Positions 41,568-51,307 are shown, numbered from the stretch's first letter. The stretch: DNA of 64,000 nt from Mycobacterium rhizamassiliense (GCF_900157375.1 NZ_LT721901.1:1172365-1236364), one strand, 5' to 3'. The notes: generated by a model from the sequence alone, not told the origin. Numbers and translations: made by a program.

Positions 41568-44500
41568 ATGATGCGCCTGAGCCGCAGCCTGCGCAGGTAC
41601 CGGTGGTTGGTCTTCGCAGGCTGGTTGCTGGCATTGGTGCCCGCCGTCTATCTGGTGATGACGGAGTCGGGGAACCTCACCGGCGGTGGCTTCGAGGTGG
41701 CCGGATCGCAATCGCTGCAGGTGCACGATCAGCTCCAGGAGCAGTATCACGACCTGGGTGCTTCCTCGCTGGCGCTGGTGGCCGCGCCCCGCCCGGATGC
41801 CACCTATCAGGACATCAACGACGCGGTGGCGCAGCTGCGACAGATCGCCAGCGAGCTGCCCGGCGTGACGGAGAAGCCCAACCCCACCGAGCGGGCGCCG
41901 CAACCCGACCGGCCCTACGTGGTGACGCTGCGGCTGGACCCCACCAACTCCGGCACCAGCGACGTCGCCAAGCAGCTGCGCAAGAAGGTCGGCGTCAACG
42001 GCGATCAGTCCGGGCAGACCGAGAACGGCCGGGTGCGGCTCTACGTCATCGGTCAGGGTGCGCTGTCCGCCGCCGCGGCCGCCAACACCAAACATGACAT
42101 CGCCAAGGCCGAGAGCTGGAACCTGCCGATCATCCTGATCGTCCTGCTCGCCGTGTTCGGTTCGCTGGCCGCCGCGGCGATCCCGCTGGCGCTGGGCGTC
42201 TGCACGGTCGCGGTCACGATGGGACTGGTCTATCTGTTGTCGGCGTTCACCACCATGTCGGTGTTCGTCACGTCGACGGTGTCCATGTTCGGCATCGCGC
42301 TCGCGGTCGACTACTCCCTGTTCATCCTGATGCGCTTCCGCGAGGAACTGCGCACCGGCCGCGAGCCGCGCGAGGCCGTCGACGCCGCGATGGCCACCTC
42401 CGGGCTGGCGGTGGTGCTGTCCGGGATGACCGTCGTCGCCTCCCTCACCGGCATCTACCTGATCAACACCCCGGCGCTGAAGTCGATGGCCACCGGCGCG
42501 ATCCTGGCCGTCGCGGTCGCGATGCTGACCTCGACCACCCTGACGCCCGCGGTGCTGGCGACGTTCGGGCGCTCGGCCGCCAAGCGGTCGGCGCTGCTGC
42601 ACTGGTCGCGCCGGCCGGAGAGCACGCAGTCGCGGTTCTGGAACCGCTGGGTCGGGTTCGTGATGCGCCGGCCGTGGATCACGGCGGTCGCCGCGTCGAC
42701 GGTGCTGCTAGTCATGGCGTTGCCGGCCGCGTCGATGGTGCTGGGCAACAGCCTGCTGCGCCAATTCGATTCCTCGCACGAGATCCGCGCCGGGGTTTCC
42801 GCGGCCTCGCAGGCGCTCGGGCCCGGTGCCCAGGGCCCGGTCCAGGTCTTGGTGTCCTACCGAGGCGGCGGGCCCGCATCCGAGCACGCCAAATCCCTCG
42901 ACGCGATCCGGCACCGCATGACGCAGGCACCCAACGTCATCACGGTGACCCAGCCGGCGTTCGCCGACGACAACACCAGCGCGCTGCTGACCGCGGTGTT
43001 GTCGGTCGACCCCGAGGACATGGGCGCACGGCACACGGTCGACTGGATGCGCAGCGAGCTGGCCAAGGTCCCCGGGGACGGCACGGCGCACATCGACGTC
43101 GGCGGCTCCACCGCGCTGATCAAGGATTTCGATGACCGCGTCTCGGCCACCGAGCCGCTGGTGCTGGCGTTCGTCGCCCTGATCGCGTTCGTGATGCTGC
43201 TGGTCTCCATCCACTCGGTGTTCCTGGCGCTCAAGGGCGTGCTGATGACGCTGCTGTCGGTGGCGGCCGCCTACGGCAGCCTGGTGGTGATCTTCCAGTG
43301 GGGCTGGCTGTCCGATCTCGGCTTCGCGCACATCAGCTCGATCGACAGCACCGTTCCCCCGCTGGTGCTGGCCATGACGTTCGGCCTGTCGATGGACTAC
43401 GAGATCTTCCTGCTCACCCGCATCCGGGAGCGGTTCCTGCACACCGGCAACACCCGCGACGCCGTCGCCTACGGCGTGAGCACCAGCGCCCGCACCATCA
43501 CCAGCGCGGCGCTGATCATGATCGCGGTCTTCGTCGGGTTCGCGTTCGCCGGCATGCCGCTGGTCGCCGAGATCGGCGTGGCCTGCGCGGTCGCGATCGC
43601 GGTCGACGCCACCGTGGTGCGGTTGGTCCTGGTGCCCGCGCTGATGGCGATGTTCGCCCAGTGGAACTGGTGGCTGCCCGGCTGGCTGCGCCGCGTGCTG
43701 CCGTCGGTCGACTTCGACCGGCCGCTGCCCGAGGTCGACCTCGCCGACGTCATCGTCATCCCCGACGACATCTCCGCGCTCACCGCGCCGTCGGCGGACC
43801 TGCGCATGGTGCTCAAGTCGGCCGCCAAGCTCCGGCACCTCGCGCCCGACGCCATCTGCGTGGCCGACCCGCTGGCATTCACCGGCTGCGGACGCAACAA
43901 GGGCACCGACGACGGACGCGGCCTGGGCCCCGGCGACATTCCCCACCAGGTCAACATCACCGACGACGTCGTCGCGGTCAGCGTGGGCCCGGCCGAGGCG
44001 AAGAACGGCAGCAACGGCCAACCCAGGGCGCAGTCCGGGGCGAAGAAACTGGTCGGCGGCCTGGCCTCGCGCAACGGCATCGCCCGCGCGATCGCCGGGA
44101 GCGGCCGGCCGATCCACCCCGTTACGCTCTGGCGGGGGCGGCTGTCGGTCGCCATCGACGCGCTGGAAAACCAGAAGGCGGCGAAGCGCAGCCACACCGA
44201 CCGGCCGCGGTACGAGCGGCGCAGCCCGGTGGAGACCACGCACGTGCAGTTGCCGACCGGCGACCGGCTGCAGGTTCCGACCGGCGCCGAGACCCTGCGC
44301 CTCAAGGGCTACCTAATCATGAGCCGTAACAGCAGCCGCGATTTCGCCGATTTCGCTGACATGGTCGACACCCTGGAACCGGAGACCGCCGCCTTCGTCC
44401 TGGCCGGAATGGACAGGTACTACCGTTGCCAATCGTCCAGGCAGCAGTGGATCGCCTCCCAGTTGGTCCGCCGGCTGGCGGATCCGGATCCCGCCGATTA

Positions 44501-44591
44501 CACCGACGAGCCAGAATTTCAGGAAGACTGGGACGAGGTCCGGCAGCGCTGCATGTCGGTGGCCGTGGCAATGCTGGAGGAGGCGAGGTGA
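41568..44591 (+). CDS. mmpL11: RND-family lipid transporter MmpL11
   Basis: A 1007-aa MmpL protein with twelve membrane spans and two porter domains. The Asp-Tyr pairs are in GIALAVDYSLFILMRFREE (D248-Y249) and GLSMDYEIFLLTRIRER. After the last span about 300 residues form a cytosolic tail richer in charged residues than that of MmpL3. From memory, MmpL11 exports monomeromycolyl diacylglycerol and mycolate wax esters and is linked to haem uptake together with Rv0203. The start is ATG 41568, or the in-frame ATG one codon later. The GTGA overlap couples it to the Rv0201c homologue. Confidence 0.95.
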   Translation: MMRLSRSLRRYRWLVFAGWLLALVPAVYLVMTESGNLTGGGFEVAGSQSLQVHDQLQEQYHDLGASSLALVAAPRPDATYQDINDAVAQLRQIASELPGVTEKPNPTERAPQPDRPYVVTLRLDPTNSGTSDVAKQLRKKVGVNGDQSGQTENGRVRLYVIGQGALSAAAAANTKHDIAKAESWNLPIILIVLLAVFGSLAAAAIPLALGVCTVAVTMGLVYLLSAFTTMSVFVTSTVSMFGIALAVDYSLFILMRFREELRTGREPREAVDAAMATSGLAVVLSGMTVVASLTGIYLINTPALKSMATGAILAVAVAMLTSTTLTPAVLATFGRSAAKRSALLHWSRRPESTQSRFWNRWVGFVMRRPWITAVAASTVLLVMALPAASMVLGNSLLRQFDSSHEIRAGVSAASQALGPGAQGPVQVLVSYRGGGPASEHAKSLDAIRHRMTQAPNVITVTQPAFADDNTSALLTAVLSVDPEDMGARHTVDWMRSELAKVPGDGTAHIDVGGSTALIKDFDDRVSATEPLVLAFVALIAFVMLLVSIHSVFLALKGVLMTLLSVAAAYGSLVVIFQWGWLSDLGFAHISSIDSTVPPLVLAMTFGLSMDYEIFLLTRIRERFLHTGNTRDAVAYGVSTSARTITSAALIMIAVFVGFAFAGMPLVAEIGVACAVAIAVDATVVRLVLVPALMAMFAQWNWWLPGWLRRVLPSVDFDRPLPEVDLADVIVIPDDISALTAPSADLRMVLKSAAKLRHLAPDAICVADPLAFTGCGRNKGTDDGRGLGPGDIPHQVNITDDVVAVSVGPAEAKNGSNGQPRAQSGAKKLVGGLASRNGIARAIAGSGRPIHPVTLWRGRLSVAIDALENQKAAKRSHTDRPRYERRSPVETTHVQLPTGDRLQVPTGAETLRLKGYLIMSRNSSRDFADFADMVDTLEPETAAFVLAGMDRYYRCQSSRQQWIASQLVRRLADPDPADYTDEPEFQEDWDEVRQRCMSVAVAMLEEAR

Positions 44592-45103
44592 CGTTGGCAC
44601 CCGACCGACGCCGCGCGCTGCCCCCCCAGCGGCCCGCGTTTGACAGGAACCGCCCACCCGCCGAGACGGATCAGCCGGTGGAGTTCTGGCCGACCTCGGC
44701 CATCCGCTCGGCGATGCAGGGCGGCGACATCGACACCTGGAAGCGCATCGCCGCGGCGCTGAAGCGCGACCCGTACGGGCGCACCGCCCGCCAGGTCGAG
44801 GAAGTGCTCGAGGGAGGCCGCCCGTACGGCATCTCCAAGGCGCTGTGGGAGGTGCTTGAGCGCGCCCGCGTCCACCTCGACGCCAACGAGCGCGCCGAGG
44901 TCGCCCGCCACGTGCGGCTGTTGATCGAGCGCTCGGGCCTCAACGCGCAGGAATTCGCCGCCCGCATCGGGGTGGCCCCCGACGACCTGGCGACCTACCT
45001 CGAGGGCAGCGTCAGCCCGTCCGCCTCGTTGATGATCCGCATCCGCCGGTTGTCGGACCGGTTCGTGAAGGCCAACACCGAGCGGTCGCCCGAAGCCAAC
45101 TGA
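44588..45103 (+). CDS. Small helix-turn-helix protein coupled to mmpL11 (Rv0201c homologue)
   Basis: 171 aa from the GTG at 44588, which overlaps the mmpL11 TGA as GTGA and has GGAGGAGG just upstream. The N-terminal part (GDIDTWKRIAAALKRDPYGR, TARQVEEVLEGGRPYGISKA) is helical. The C-terminal part, LIERSGLNAQEFAARIGVAP followed by DLATYLEGSVSPSASLMIRI, reads as an XRE-type helix-turn-helix. It is probably a DNA-binding regulator of envelope transport genes, but no target is known and the family is only described as hypothetical. It ends one base before the convergent omamB stop. Confidence 0.82.
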   Translation: MTLAPDRRRALPPQRPAFDRNRPPAETDQPVEFWPTSAIRSAMQGGDIDTWKRIAAALKRDPYGRTARQVEEVLEGGRPYGISKALWEVLERARVHLDANERAEVARHVRLLIERSGLNAQEFAARIGVAPDDLATYLEGSVSPSASLMIRIRRLSDRFVKANTERSPEAN

Positions 45104-45104
45104 G

Positions 45105-45791
45105 CTACGCCCTGATCGGCACCACGTCGGACACCAGCCAGGTGCCGCCGCGCTTGGTCAGCGCCACCCGCAGCGTCGGCGCCGCCTGACTCGGCGGCTG
45201 CCCCGGCACGTTCTGCACGACCCGAAGGATGACCGCGACGCTGGCCGCCGTCGGCCCGAGCGCCTCGACGCCGGCCGCCAGCGCGGTCGCCTGCGCAGAA
45301 CCGTTGCGCTGCGCCAGATCCGCGCTCGACTTCTGGTATTGCTCCTTGAACGCGCCCGCATGCTCGGGCACCATCATCGCCGCGGCCCGATCGATCGCGT
45401 TGCTCGGTGCGCCCGGCGCGAACGTCCCCAACGACTCCGAGATCCCGGTCGCGATCTGGACCACCTCGCGGGAATCCTTCTTGAAGTCGCGATCCGGCGT
45501 CGTCCAGTGCGTGTACTCGGTCAGCACCGCCGCGGTCAGCGCGGCCGTGCACAGGAACACCACCGCCAACCGCAACCCGGGCGCCTCGTCGTCGGTGCCC
45601 ACGCTCACCGAATCGCGGCGCAGCAGCCAGAAATTGATCGCGACGGCCTCGGCGATGAGCACCAGCAGCACCGAGCACGCCGACACCCACCACAACGGCC
45701 AGCCGAGCACCAGCCCGACCATCAACAGCGCGCCGACGGCGGCCAGCGGGGCCACGATGTCGAACGCCAGCAGGCGCAACAGGTTTCTCAT
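45105..45791 (-). CDS. omamB: Orphan Mce-associated membrane protein OmamB (Rv0200 homologue)
   Basis: 228 aa with two N-terminal spans (APLAAVGALLMVGLVLGWPLW and SACSVLLVLIAEAVAINFWLL), a third near residue 80, and an extracytoplasmic domain of about 120 residues with a mixed alpha/beta, NTF2-like look (EVVQIATGISESLGTF to WLVSDVVPIRA). This is the plan of Mce-associated (Mas/Omam) proteins, which support Mce lipid importers. The ATG at 45791 overlaps the TGA of omamA as ATGA, so they are made together. No mce genes lie in the window, consistent with the orphan name. Confidence 0.85.
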   Translation of the reverse strand: MRNLLRLLAFDIVAPLAAVGALLMVGLVLGWPLWWVSACSVLLVLIAEAVAINFWLLRRDSVSVGTDDEAPGLRLAVVFLCTAALTAAVLTEYTHWTTPDRDFKKDSREVVQIATGISESLGTFAPGAPSNAIDRAAAMMVPEHAGAFKEQYQKSSADLAQRNGSAQATALAAGVEALGPTAASVAVILRVVQNVPGQPPSQAAPTLRVALTKRGGTWLVSDVVPIRA

Positions 45792-46426
45792 CTGATCGAC
45801 TCCAGCTTGGAGATCATCAGCTTGCCGTCCACGTTGGACACGTCCAGCCGCAGGTTCCAGTGCACCGTCTGCGGCTTGGCGCCGGCGTTCTCGCTCACCG
45901 AGGTCGCGACGACCATCACCGAGTCGGTCCGCGAGGCGAACGGTGGCAGCTTGGTGGTGACCACGGGCCGCGGAACACCGGGCCGGGTGTCCAGGTCGCG
46001 GTGCACGGTGTCGATCGCGACGGCCTCGAGCTGGCCGCTGCTGTGCGACTGCAGCTTCTCGACCACCTGCCGGTAGGGCTGCACGGCCGCATCGAAGTCG
46101 GTGTTGAGTTCGCCGACGGTGCCGTCGTGCAGTCGCTGCAGGCTGTTGTCGACGTTGCCGCTGTTCATGTTGATCAGCACGCCCGTCCAGTCGGCCGCGG
46201 TCTGCATGACGCGGGTCTGGTACACGCGTTCCCCGGCGTCGCCGCGGTGCGCGGACCAAATGATCGCCCCGAGCACCATCGCGGCGACCGACAGCACGCC
46301 GAGCACCGCCGAGGCGATGCCGTAGTTGGACAGCACCGGGCCGTCGTGGGCCTCGACCTGGCCGGACTCGACCTCGGCCTCGTCGGCCTGGTCGGCCGCT
46401 TGCTCGCTTTGCTCGGCGTCGGGCAT
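45788..46426 (-). CDS. omamA: Orphan Mce-associated membrane protein OmamA (Rv0199 homologue)
   Basis: 212 aa: an acidic cytosolic N-terminus (residues 1-30), one membrane span (IASAVLGVLSVAAMVLGAIIW) and an extracytoplasmic NTF2-like domain with VDNSLQRLHDGTVGELNTDF and TVHWNLRLDVSNVDGKLMIS. From memory, Rv0199 (OmamA) stabilises Mce complexes and is needed for Mce4-dependent cholesterol import. The ATG at 46426 lies 7 nt after TAACCT on this strand, without a ribosome site, so transcription is probably leaderless. It is divergent from zmp1. Confidence 0.88.
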   Translation of the reverse strand: MPDAEQSEQAADQADEAEVESGQVEAHDGPVLSNYGIASAVLGVLSVAAMVLGAIIWSAHRGDAGERVYQTRVMQTAADWTGVLINMNSGNVDNSLQRLHDGTVGELNTDFDAAVQPYRQVVEKLQSHSSGQLEAVAIDTVHRDLDTRPGVPRPVVTTKLPPFASRTDSVMVVATSVSENAGAKPQTVHWNLRLDVSNVDGKLMISKLESIR

Positions 46427-46433
46427 GGGCGCG

Positions 46434-46439
46434 AGGTTA
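46434..46439 (-). promoter_or_regulatory. Candidate -10 (TAACCT) for omamA-omamB
   Basis: The minus-strand hexamer ends 7 nt before the omamA ATG; leaderless spacing. Confidence 0.45.
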
Positions 46440-46532
46440 CCCGCGGCCCTCACAAGCCAGGCATGCCGGTTGCGCGGCACGCACCGCCCGCGCTGCCCGC
46501 GGCGCCCGCGCAGAAGATGGAAGGATGGCGGG

Positions 46533-48521
46533 GTGACGGATGCGGCAATTCGCTCGGGCATCGACCTGAGCTACCTCGACGACAACGCCCGACCCCAGGA
46601 CGACCTGTTCGGTCATGTCAACGGCCGCTGGCTGGCCGACTACGACATCCCCGCCGACCGGGCCACCGACGGCGCGTTCCGCCATCTGTACGACCGCGCC
46701 GAGGAGCACGTGCGCGACCTGATCATCGGCGCCAGCGAGCAAGCCTCCGGCGACGGCACCGTGGACGGCGACGCGCAGCGCATCGGCGACCTCTACGCCA
46801 GCTTCCTCGACGAGGAAGCCGTGCAACGCCGCGGTGTCCAGCCGCTGCGCGACGAGCTGAGCGTCATCGACGCGGCCGCCGACCCCGCCGCACTGGCCGC
46901 GGCCATCGGCACCCTGCAGCGCACCGGGGTGGGTGGCGGCGTCGGCGTCTACATCGACACCGACGCGAAGAATTCGGCGCGCTACCTGGTGCACCTCAAC
47001 CAGTCCGGCCTCGGCCTGCCCGACGAGTCGTACTACCGCGACCAGCAGCACGCCCAGGTGCTGGCGGCCTACCCAGAGCACATCGCGCGGATGTTCGGCC
47101 TGGTGTTCGGTGCGGGCGATCACGAGGAGACCGCGGCGCGCATCGTGGCGCTGGAGACCAAACTCGCCGGCGCGCACTGGGATGTCGTCAAGCGCCGCGA
47201 TGCCGACCTCACCTACAACCTGCGCACCTTCGCCGAGCTGCAGAGCGAAGCACCGGGCTTCGACTGGGCCGGCTGGGTCGACGGGCTGGGCGGCACGCCG
47301 GCCGCGCTCGCGGAAGTGGTTGTGCGCCAACCCGGTTACTTCACCGCGTTCGCCGAGCTGTGGAACAGCGTCGAGCTCGACGACTGGAAGGACTGGGCGC
47401 GTTGGCGGCTGATCCGCGCCCGTGCGAATTGGCTGACCGACGACATCGTCGCCGCCGACTTCGACTTCTACGGCCGCATGCTGACCGGTGCCGAGCAGAT
47501 CCGCGACCGCTGGAAGCGCGGCGTGTCGCTGGTGGAGAGCCTGATGGGCGATGCCGTCGGAAAGCTTTACGTGCAAAAGCATTTCCCGCCCGGCGCCAAG
47601 GCCCGGATCGACACGCTGGTGGGCAATCTACGGGAGGCCTATCGGCAGTCCATCAGCGAACTGGGCTGGATGACGCCGCAGACGCGGGAGCGCGCGCTGA
47701 CCAAGCTGGACAAGTTCACCGCCAAGGTCGGCTACCCCGCCAAGTGGCGCGACTACTCGGCGCTGGTGATCGACCGCGGCGACCTGTACGGGAATTACCA
47801 GCGCGGCCACGCCGTCGAGCACGACCGCGAGCTGGCCAAGCTCGGCGGCCCGGTGGATCGCGACGAATGGTTCATGACGCCCCAGACCGTCAACGCGTAT
47901 TACAACCCCGGGATGAACGAAATCGTCTTTCCCGCAGCCATTTTGCAGCCGCCGTTCTTCGACGCCGAGTCCGACGACGCCGCCAACTACGGTGGCATCG
48001 GCGCGGTCATCGGGCACGAGATCGGGCACGGCTTCGACGACCAGGGCGCCAAGTACGACGGCGACGGCAACCTGGTCGACTGGTGGACCGACGACGATCG
48101 CACCGAATTCAGTTCCCGCACAAAGGTTCTCATCGAGCAATACGAGGCCTACACGCCCAGGGGTCTCGACAACGGCCACCACGTCAACGGCGCATTCACC
48201 GTCGGGGAGAACATCGGCGATCTGGGCGGCCTGTCCATCGCGCTGCTGGCCTATCAGCTTTCGCTGAACGGCCGCCCCGCCCCGGTGATCGACGGCCTTA
48301 CCGGTGTGCAGCGGGTGTTCTTCGGCTGGGCACAGGTGTGGCGCACCAAATCGCGTGACGCGGAGGCGATCCGGCGGTTGGCGATCGACCCGCACTCGCC
48401 GCCGGAGTTCCGCTGCAACGGCGTGCTGCGCAACATCGACGCCTTCTACGACGCCTTCGAGGTGGCCGAGGACGACGAGCTGTTCCTGGCGCCGCAGCGC
48501 CGGGTCAGGATCTGGAACTGA
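46533..48521 (+). CDS. zmp1: M13-family zinc metalloprotease Zmp1
   Basis: A 662-aa neprilysin-like endopeptidase. The zinc site is HEIGH at 495-499 in VIGHEIGHGFDDQG, with the third ligand E559 in GENIGDLGG. NAYYNP (near 455) binds substrate backbone in this family. The C-terminus RVRIWN matches the conserved end of M13 enzymes. No signal peptide or membrane span is seen, as for M. tuberculosis Zmp1, which is nonetheless reported outside the cell and implicated in suppressing inflammasome activation. The GTG at 46533 has AAGG about ten bases upstream and gives a length within one residue of the M. tuberculosis protein. Confidence 0.95.
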   Translation: MTDAAIRSGIDLSYLDDNARPQDDLFGHVNGRWLADYDIPADRATDGAFRHLYDRAEEHVRDLIIGASEQASGDGTVDGDAQRIGDLYASFLDEEAVQRRGVQPLRDELSVIDAAADPAALAAAIGTLQRTGVGGGVGVYIDTDAKNSARYLVHLNQSGLGLPDESYYRDQQHAQVLAAYPEHIARMFGLVFGAGDHEETAARIVALETKLAGAHWDVVKRRDADLTYNLRTFAELQSEAPGFDWAGWVDGLGGTPAALAEVVVRQPGYFTAFAELWNSVELDDWKDWARWRLIRARANWLTDDIVAADFDFYGRMLTGAEQIRDRWKRGVSLVESLMGDAVGKLYVQKHFPPGAKARIDTLVGNLREAYRQSISELGWMTPQTRERALTKLDKFTAKVGYPAKWRDYSALVIDRGDLYGNYQRGHAVEHDRELAKLGGPVDRDEWFMTPQTVNAYYNPGMNEIVFPAAILQPPFFDAESDDAANYGGIGAVIGHEIGHGFDDQGAKYDGDGNLVDWWTDDDRTEFSSRTKVLIEQYEAYTPRGLDNGHHVNGAFTVGENIGDLGGLSIALLAYQLSLNGRPAPVIDGLTGVQRVFFGWAQVWRTKSRDAEAIRRLAIDPHSPPEFRCNGVLRNIDAFYDAFEVAEDDELFLAPQRRVRIWN

Positions 48522-48530
48522 CGCCCGCGG

Positions 48531-49364
48531 CTAGTTGACGATCCAGTCGCTGGAGCCGTCGTTCTTCTTGTACGAGCCGCCGCTGGAGTTCTTCACGATG
48601 ATCGGGTCGCCCGGACCGAAGTTGTCGAAGAACCACTTGGCGTTGGTGGGGCTGATGTTGATGCAGCCGTGGCTGACGTCGCGCTTGCCCTGATCGTCCA
48701 CCGACCACGGCGCGCTGTGCACGTAGTCGCCGACGTTGTCGAAGCGGACCGCGTCCTCCACCGTCACCTTGTAGCCGTAGGTCGAGTTGACCGGAACCCC
48801 GTAGGTCGAGGAGTCCATCACCACCGACGCCTTCTTGTCCTGCACGTAATAGGTGCCGTTGGGCGTTTGGTGATTACCCGACGTCATGCCCATCGACATC
48901 GGGAAGGTCTTCTCCACGGTGCCGTTACGCGTGATCGTCAGCTGGTGCGTGGCGTCGTCCGCCGTGGCGATCAGCTGGTCACCGGTGCGGAAGCTGGACT
49001 TGGTGCCGCCCGCGTCGATGTTCACCGCGGTGTTGGCCGGCCAGAAACTCAATGGGCGCCAACGCAATTGGGTCGGGGTCATCCAGTAGAACTTGCCGGG
49101 AACCGCCGGGATCGACGAGACGTGCACGGCGGCCTGGGCCGCGCCGGCGTCGTCGACGCGTCCGGGGAAGTTGATGATGATCGGCTGCGCGACACCCACC
49201 ATCGAGCCGCCCTTCGGGACGAAGTTCGGCGGCCCGAACGGCGCGGGGCCGGTGAACGGCGTCGAGTCCTGCCCGTCGGCCGCCGGCGTTGCCACCGGCG
49301 GAGCCCACGGCGGCGGCGGAGGCGGAGCCCCGGGGTCACCTGGCGGCGGAGGCGGGGGTTGCAT
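48531..49364 (-). CDS. L,D-transpeptidase (Rv0192/LdtMt4-like), catalytic ORF
   Basis: 277 aa from the ATG at 49364. It has a Pro-rich N-terminus (residues 1-50), an Ig-like domain (about 55-130) and a YkuD catalytic domain (about 137-258) with H216 and the motif SHGC, C234 being the nucleophile that forms 3-3 peptidoglycan cross-links. As read, this ORF has no signal peptide, which a cell-wall enzyme needs. A strong ribosome site and a good signal peptide lie just upstream in another frame (49513 down). The real gene may begin there and change frame near 49355, or this copy may carry a 1-base deletion. Product identity is secure; the start is not. Confidence 0.85.
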   Translation of the reverse strand: MQPPPPPPGDPGAPPPPPPWAPPVATPAADGQDSTPFTGPAPFGPPNFVPKGGSMVGVAQPIIINFPGRVDDAGAAQAAVHVSSIPAVPGKFYWMTPTQLRWRPLSFWPANTAVNIDAGGTKSSFRTGDQLIATADDATHQLTITRNGTVEKTFPMSMGMTSGNHQTPNGTYYVQDKKASVVMDSSTYGVPVNSTYGYKVTVEDAVRFDNVGDYVHSAPWSVDDQGKRDVSHGCINISPTNAKWFFDNFGPGDPIIVKNSSGGSYKKNDGSSDWIVN

Positions 49365-49513
49365 CGCGCGGCGACCACGCCGGGATCGCCGGGCGGCGGG
49401 TCGGGATCGGCCGCAGCGGGGCCGGTTCCCAGCACCAGCAGGACGGCCAAACCGCCTGCGTTCAGAGCCGCGAACAGACCCCTTTTAGACCAGGCCCTCG
49501 TCCAGCCCGACAT
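49365..49513 (-). other. Signal-peptide segment in a different frame from the L,D-transpeptidase
   Basis: The ATG at 49513 has GGAGGTG five bases upstream and reads [20 protein letters not shown], then a hydrophobic core and [16 protein letters not shown], a textbook Sec signal peptide and start of a Pro-rich linker. The frame runs on to 49079 but becomes Arg-rich nonsense. A -1 slip or one extra C in the C-run around 49354-49358 would join it to the [15 protein letters not shown] linker of the catalytic ORF. M. tuberculosis annotation, as I recall, also lists a separate secreted ORF here (Rv0192A). Confidence 0.65.
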
Positions 49514-49628
49514 ACGCGCACCTCCAGTCAAGTCCTGACCAGTGTCCCATAGCGCGGCGACCAGCTACCTATTCCGAGGTCGTCACAAGCCCGGTCGAGC
49601 CCCGATTTAGCGGTGTTGAGCTGCGCCG

Positions 49629-50870
49629 TTATGAATCGTGTGAGCGTGTCGGCGCAAAGTCCAGCATCCGCTTGTTCGCGGCGACGCCCAGCAGCGCGAC
49701 ACCCATCAGGACCGCCGAAGCGGTCAGCATCTCCCTCAGCCCGACCTCGTAGAGCAGCCCACCGAACAGCGAGCCCGCCATGATGCCCACCTGGAACGCC
49801 GTCACGTACATGCCCGACGCCCCGTCCGGGTCGTCGGCGCCGGCGCGCATCGCCGCGGACTGCATCATCGGCGACACCGCGGCGGCCATGGCGCCCCACA
49901 ACACGATCGCGGCGGTCCCGACCAAGACGGTCGCGGCGTTGGTGTCGACGTGGAAGGCCAACCCGGTCAGCACCACGAAGGGAACGGCCAGACCCGCCAT
50001 GCAGACCAGGATCGCGCCCTTGGGCCGGCGGTCCAGCGGCCGGGCCACCAGCGGCACCGACAGCAGACCCGCCAGGCCGTAGGCGGCCAGCAGCCACGCC
50101 TGGTTGGGCCCGCGCACGCCGACCACGTCGCGGATGATCACCACGATGAAGGTGTAAGAGACGAAGTGACCGGTAACCGCGACCATCGCGAGCATGCTCA
50201 CCTTGATCAACCGCGCGTTGCGGTGGTGGCGCGATCGCGGGCCCACGTAGAGCAACTGGTCTTCGGTGAGCACCATCAGCGGCAGCAGCAGCCACGCGGC
50301 GACGGTGACGACGGCCGCGGCCACCGTCACGCACACCACCGCCAGCCGCCAGCCCCACATCAGGCTCATCGCCGCGGTGAGCGGGCTGCCCACCACGAGC
50401 GCCAGGCTGGTGCCCAGATAGATCGACGTCGTGGCGCGGCCGGCGTGGCTCGGCGGCACCAGCCGGGTGGCGATCGGGGCGATCACCGCCCACAGCAGGC
50501 CATGGGTGAACGCGCAGAGCACCCGGCCCGCGGCCAACACCTCGAAGTTAGGCGCCAGCGCCGAAATGACCTGTGAGGCCGTCAGGCAGGTCAGGCTGAG
50601 CAGCAGTGTGCGCCGGCGCGGCCAGTGCGCGGTCCAGCGCACCAGCGGCACCGTGCTGAGCGCTGCGACCAGGGCGTACCAGGTCAGCAGCGTTCCCACG
50701 TAGACGACGCTGACGTGCAGGTCCCGCGAGATCGACGACAGCGCGCCCACCGGCAGGATCTCGGCGGTGACATAGGTGAAGGCCGCCGCGGCCAGGACAG
50801 CGAGCTGTGCGGCGATGCGTGGCGTCCACGTTCGCGCGGTGGCTGTGGCTGTTCCGGGTTCGGCAGTCAT
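49629..50870 (-). CDS. MFS transporter (Rv0191 homologue), 413 aa
   Basis: Twelve membrane spans in two six-span halves. Motif A-like basic loops (RWTAHWPRRRTLLL and ARPLDRRPKGAILV) follow spans 2 and 8, and GRVLCAFTHGLLWAVIAPIATRLVPPSHAGRA is the span 4-5 region typical of drug:H+ or arabinose-type exporters (DHA1). The ATG at 50870 gives the same length as I recall for Rv0191; an alternative GTG at 50927 sits 8 nt after TACGGT and would be a leaderless start. It lies 134 bp downstream of ricR on the same strand. The substrate is unknown; Rv0191 has been linked to drug efflux. Confidence 0.88.
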   Translation of the reverse strand: MTAEPGTATATARTWTPRIAAQLAVLAAAAFTYVTAEILPVGALSSISRDLHVSVVYVGTLLTWYALVAALSTVPLVRWTAHWPRRRTLLLSLTCLTASQVISALAPNFEVLAAGRVLCAFTHGLLWAVIAPIATRLVPPSHAGRATTSIYLGTSLALVVGSPLTAAMSLMWGWRLAVVCVTVAAAVVTVAAWLLLPLMVLTEDQLLYVGPRSRHHRNARLIKVSMLAMVAVTGHFVSYTFIVVIIRDVVGVRGPNQAWLLAAYGLAGLLSVPLVARPLDRRPKGAILVCMAGLAVPFVVLTGLAFHVDTNAATVLVGTAAIVLWGAMAAAVSPMMQSAAMRAGADDPDGASGMYVTAFQVGIMAGSLFGGLLYEVGLREMLTASAVLMGVALLGVAANKRMLDFAPTRSHDS

Positions 50871-51004
50871 GGCGTCGGTGTCGGCCGGGTTCCCCAGTTC
50901 CTGGGTTGTCGTGCCTAATGCGATCACACTGCCTTACCGTACGGATCGCAACCAAGAGATCCCCCGACTTAGGGGGCGGACACGGGTCTCAACTACGTCA
51001 CTGA

Positions 51005-51307
51005 TCAGGAACGAACTAGCCGCGCGATGGCGGCCGATGCTTCGGCGAGCTTGGCCTGCGCCCTCTCCGGGGCCTCTGGCCCCTCCTCGGCGACCGCGCG
51101 GGTGACGCAGTGGCCCAGGTGCTCGTCCAGCAGGCCCAGGGCCACCGACCGCAGCGCGCTGTTCACGGCGCTGATCTGGGTGAGCACGTCGATGCAGTAC
51201 TTGTCCTCGTCGATCATCCGCGCGATGCCGCGGACCTGACCCTCGATGCGGCGCAGCCGTTTTGCGTAGTTGTCCTTCTGCTCGGAATACCCGTGCGCAG
51301 TTGTCAT
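51005..51307 (-). CDS. ricR: Copper-sensing repressor RicR (CsoR family)
   Basis: A 100-aa all-helical repressor that leaves DNA when Cu(I) binds. The Cu ligands of the family are present as C38 (DKYCID), H63 and C67 (DEHLGHCV). [20 protein letters not shown] is the conserved first helix with the basic DNA-contact face. The sequence agrees nearly throughout with M. tuberculosis RicR as I remember it. A RicR-type operator lies 45 bp upstream (51352-51366), overlapping a TATACC -10 on this strand, so it should repress itself. A second operator precedes mymT. Confidence 0.95.
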   Translation of the reverse strand: MTTAHGYSEQKDNYAKRLRRIEGQVRGIARMIDEDKYCIDVLTQISAVNSALRSVALGLLDEHLGHCVTRAVAEEGPEAPERAQAKLAEASAAIARLVRS

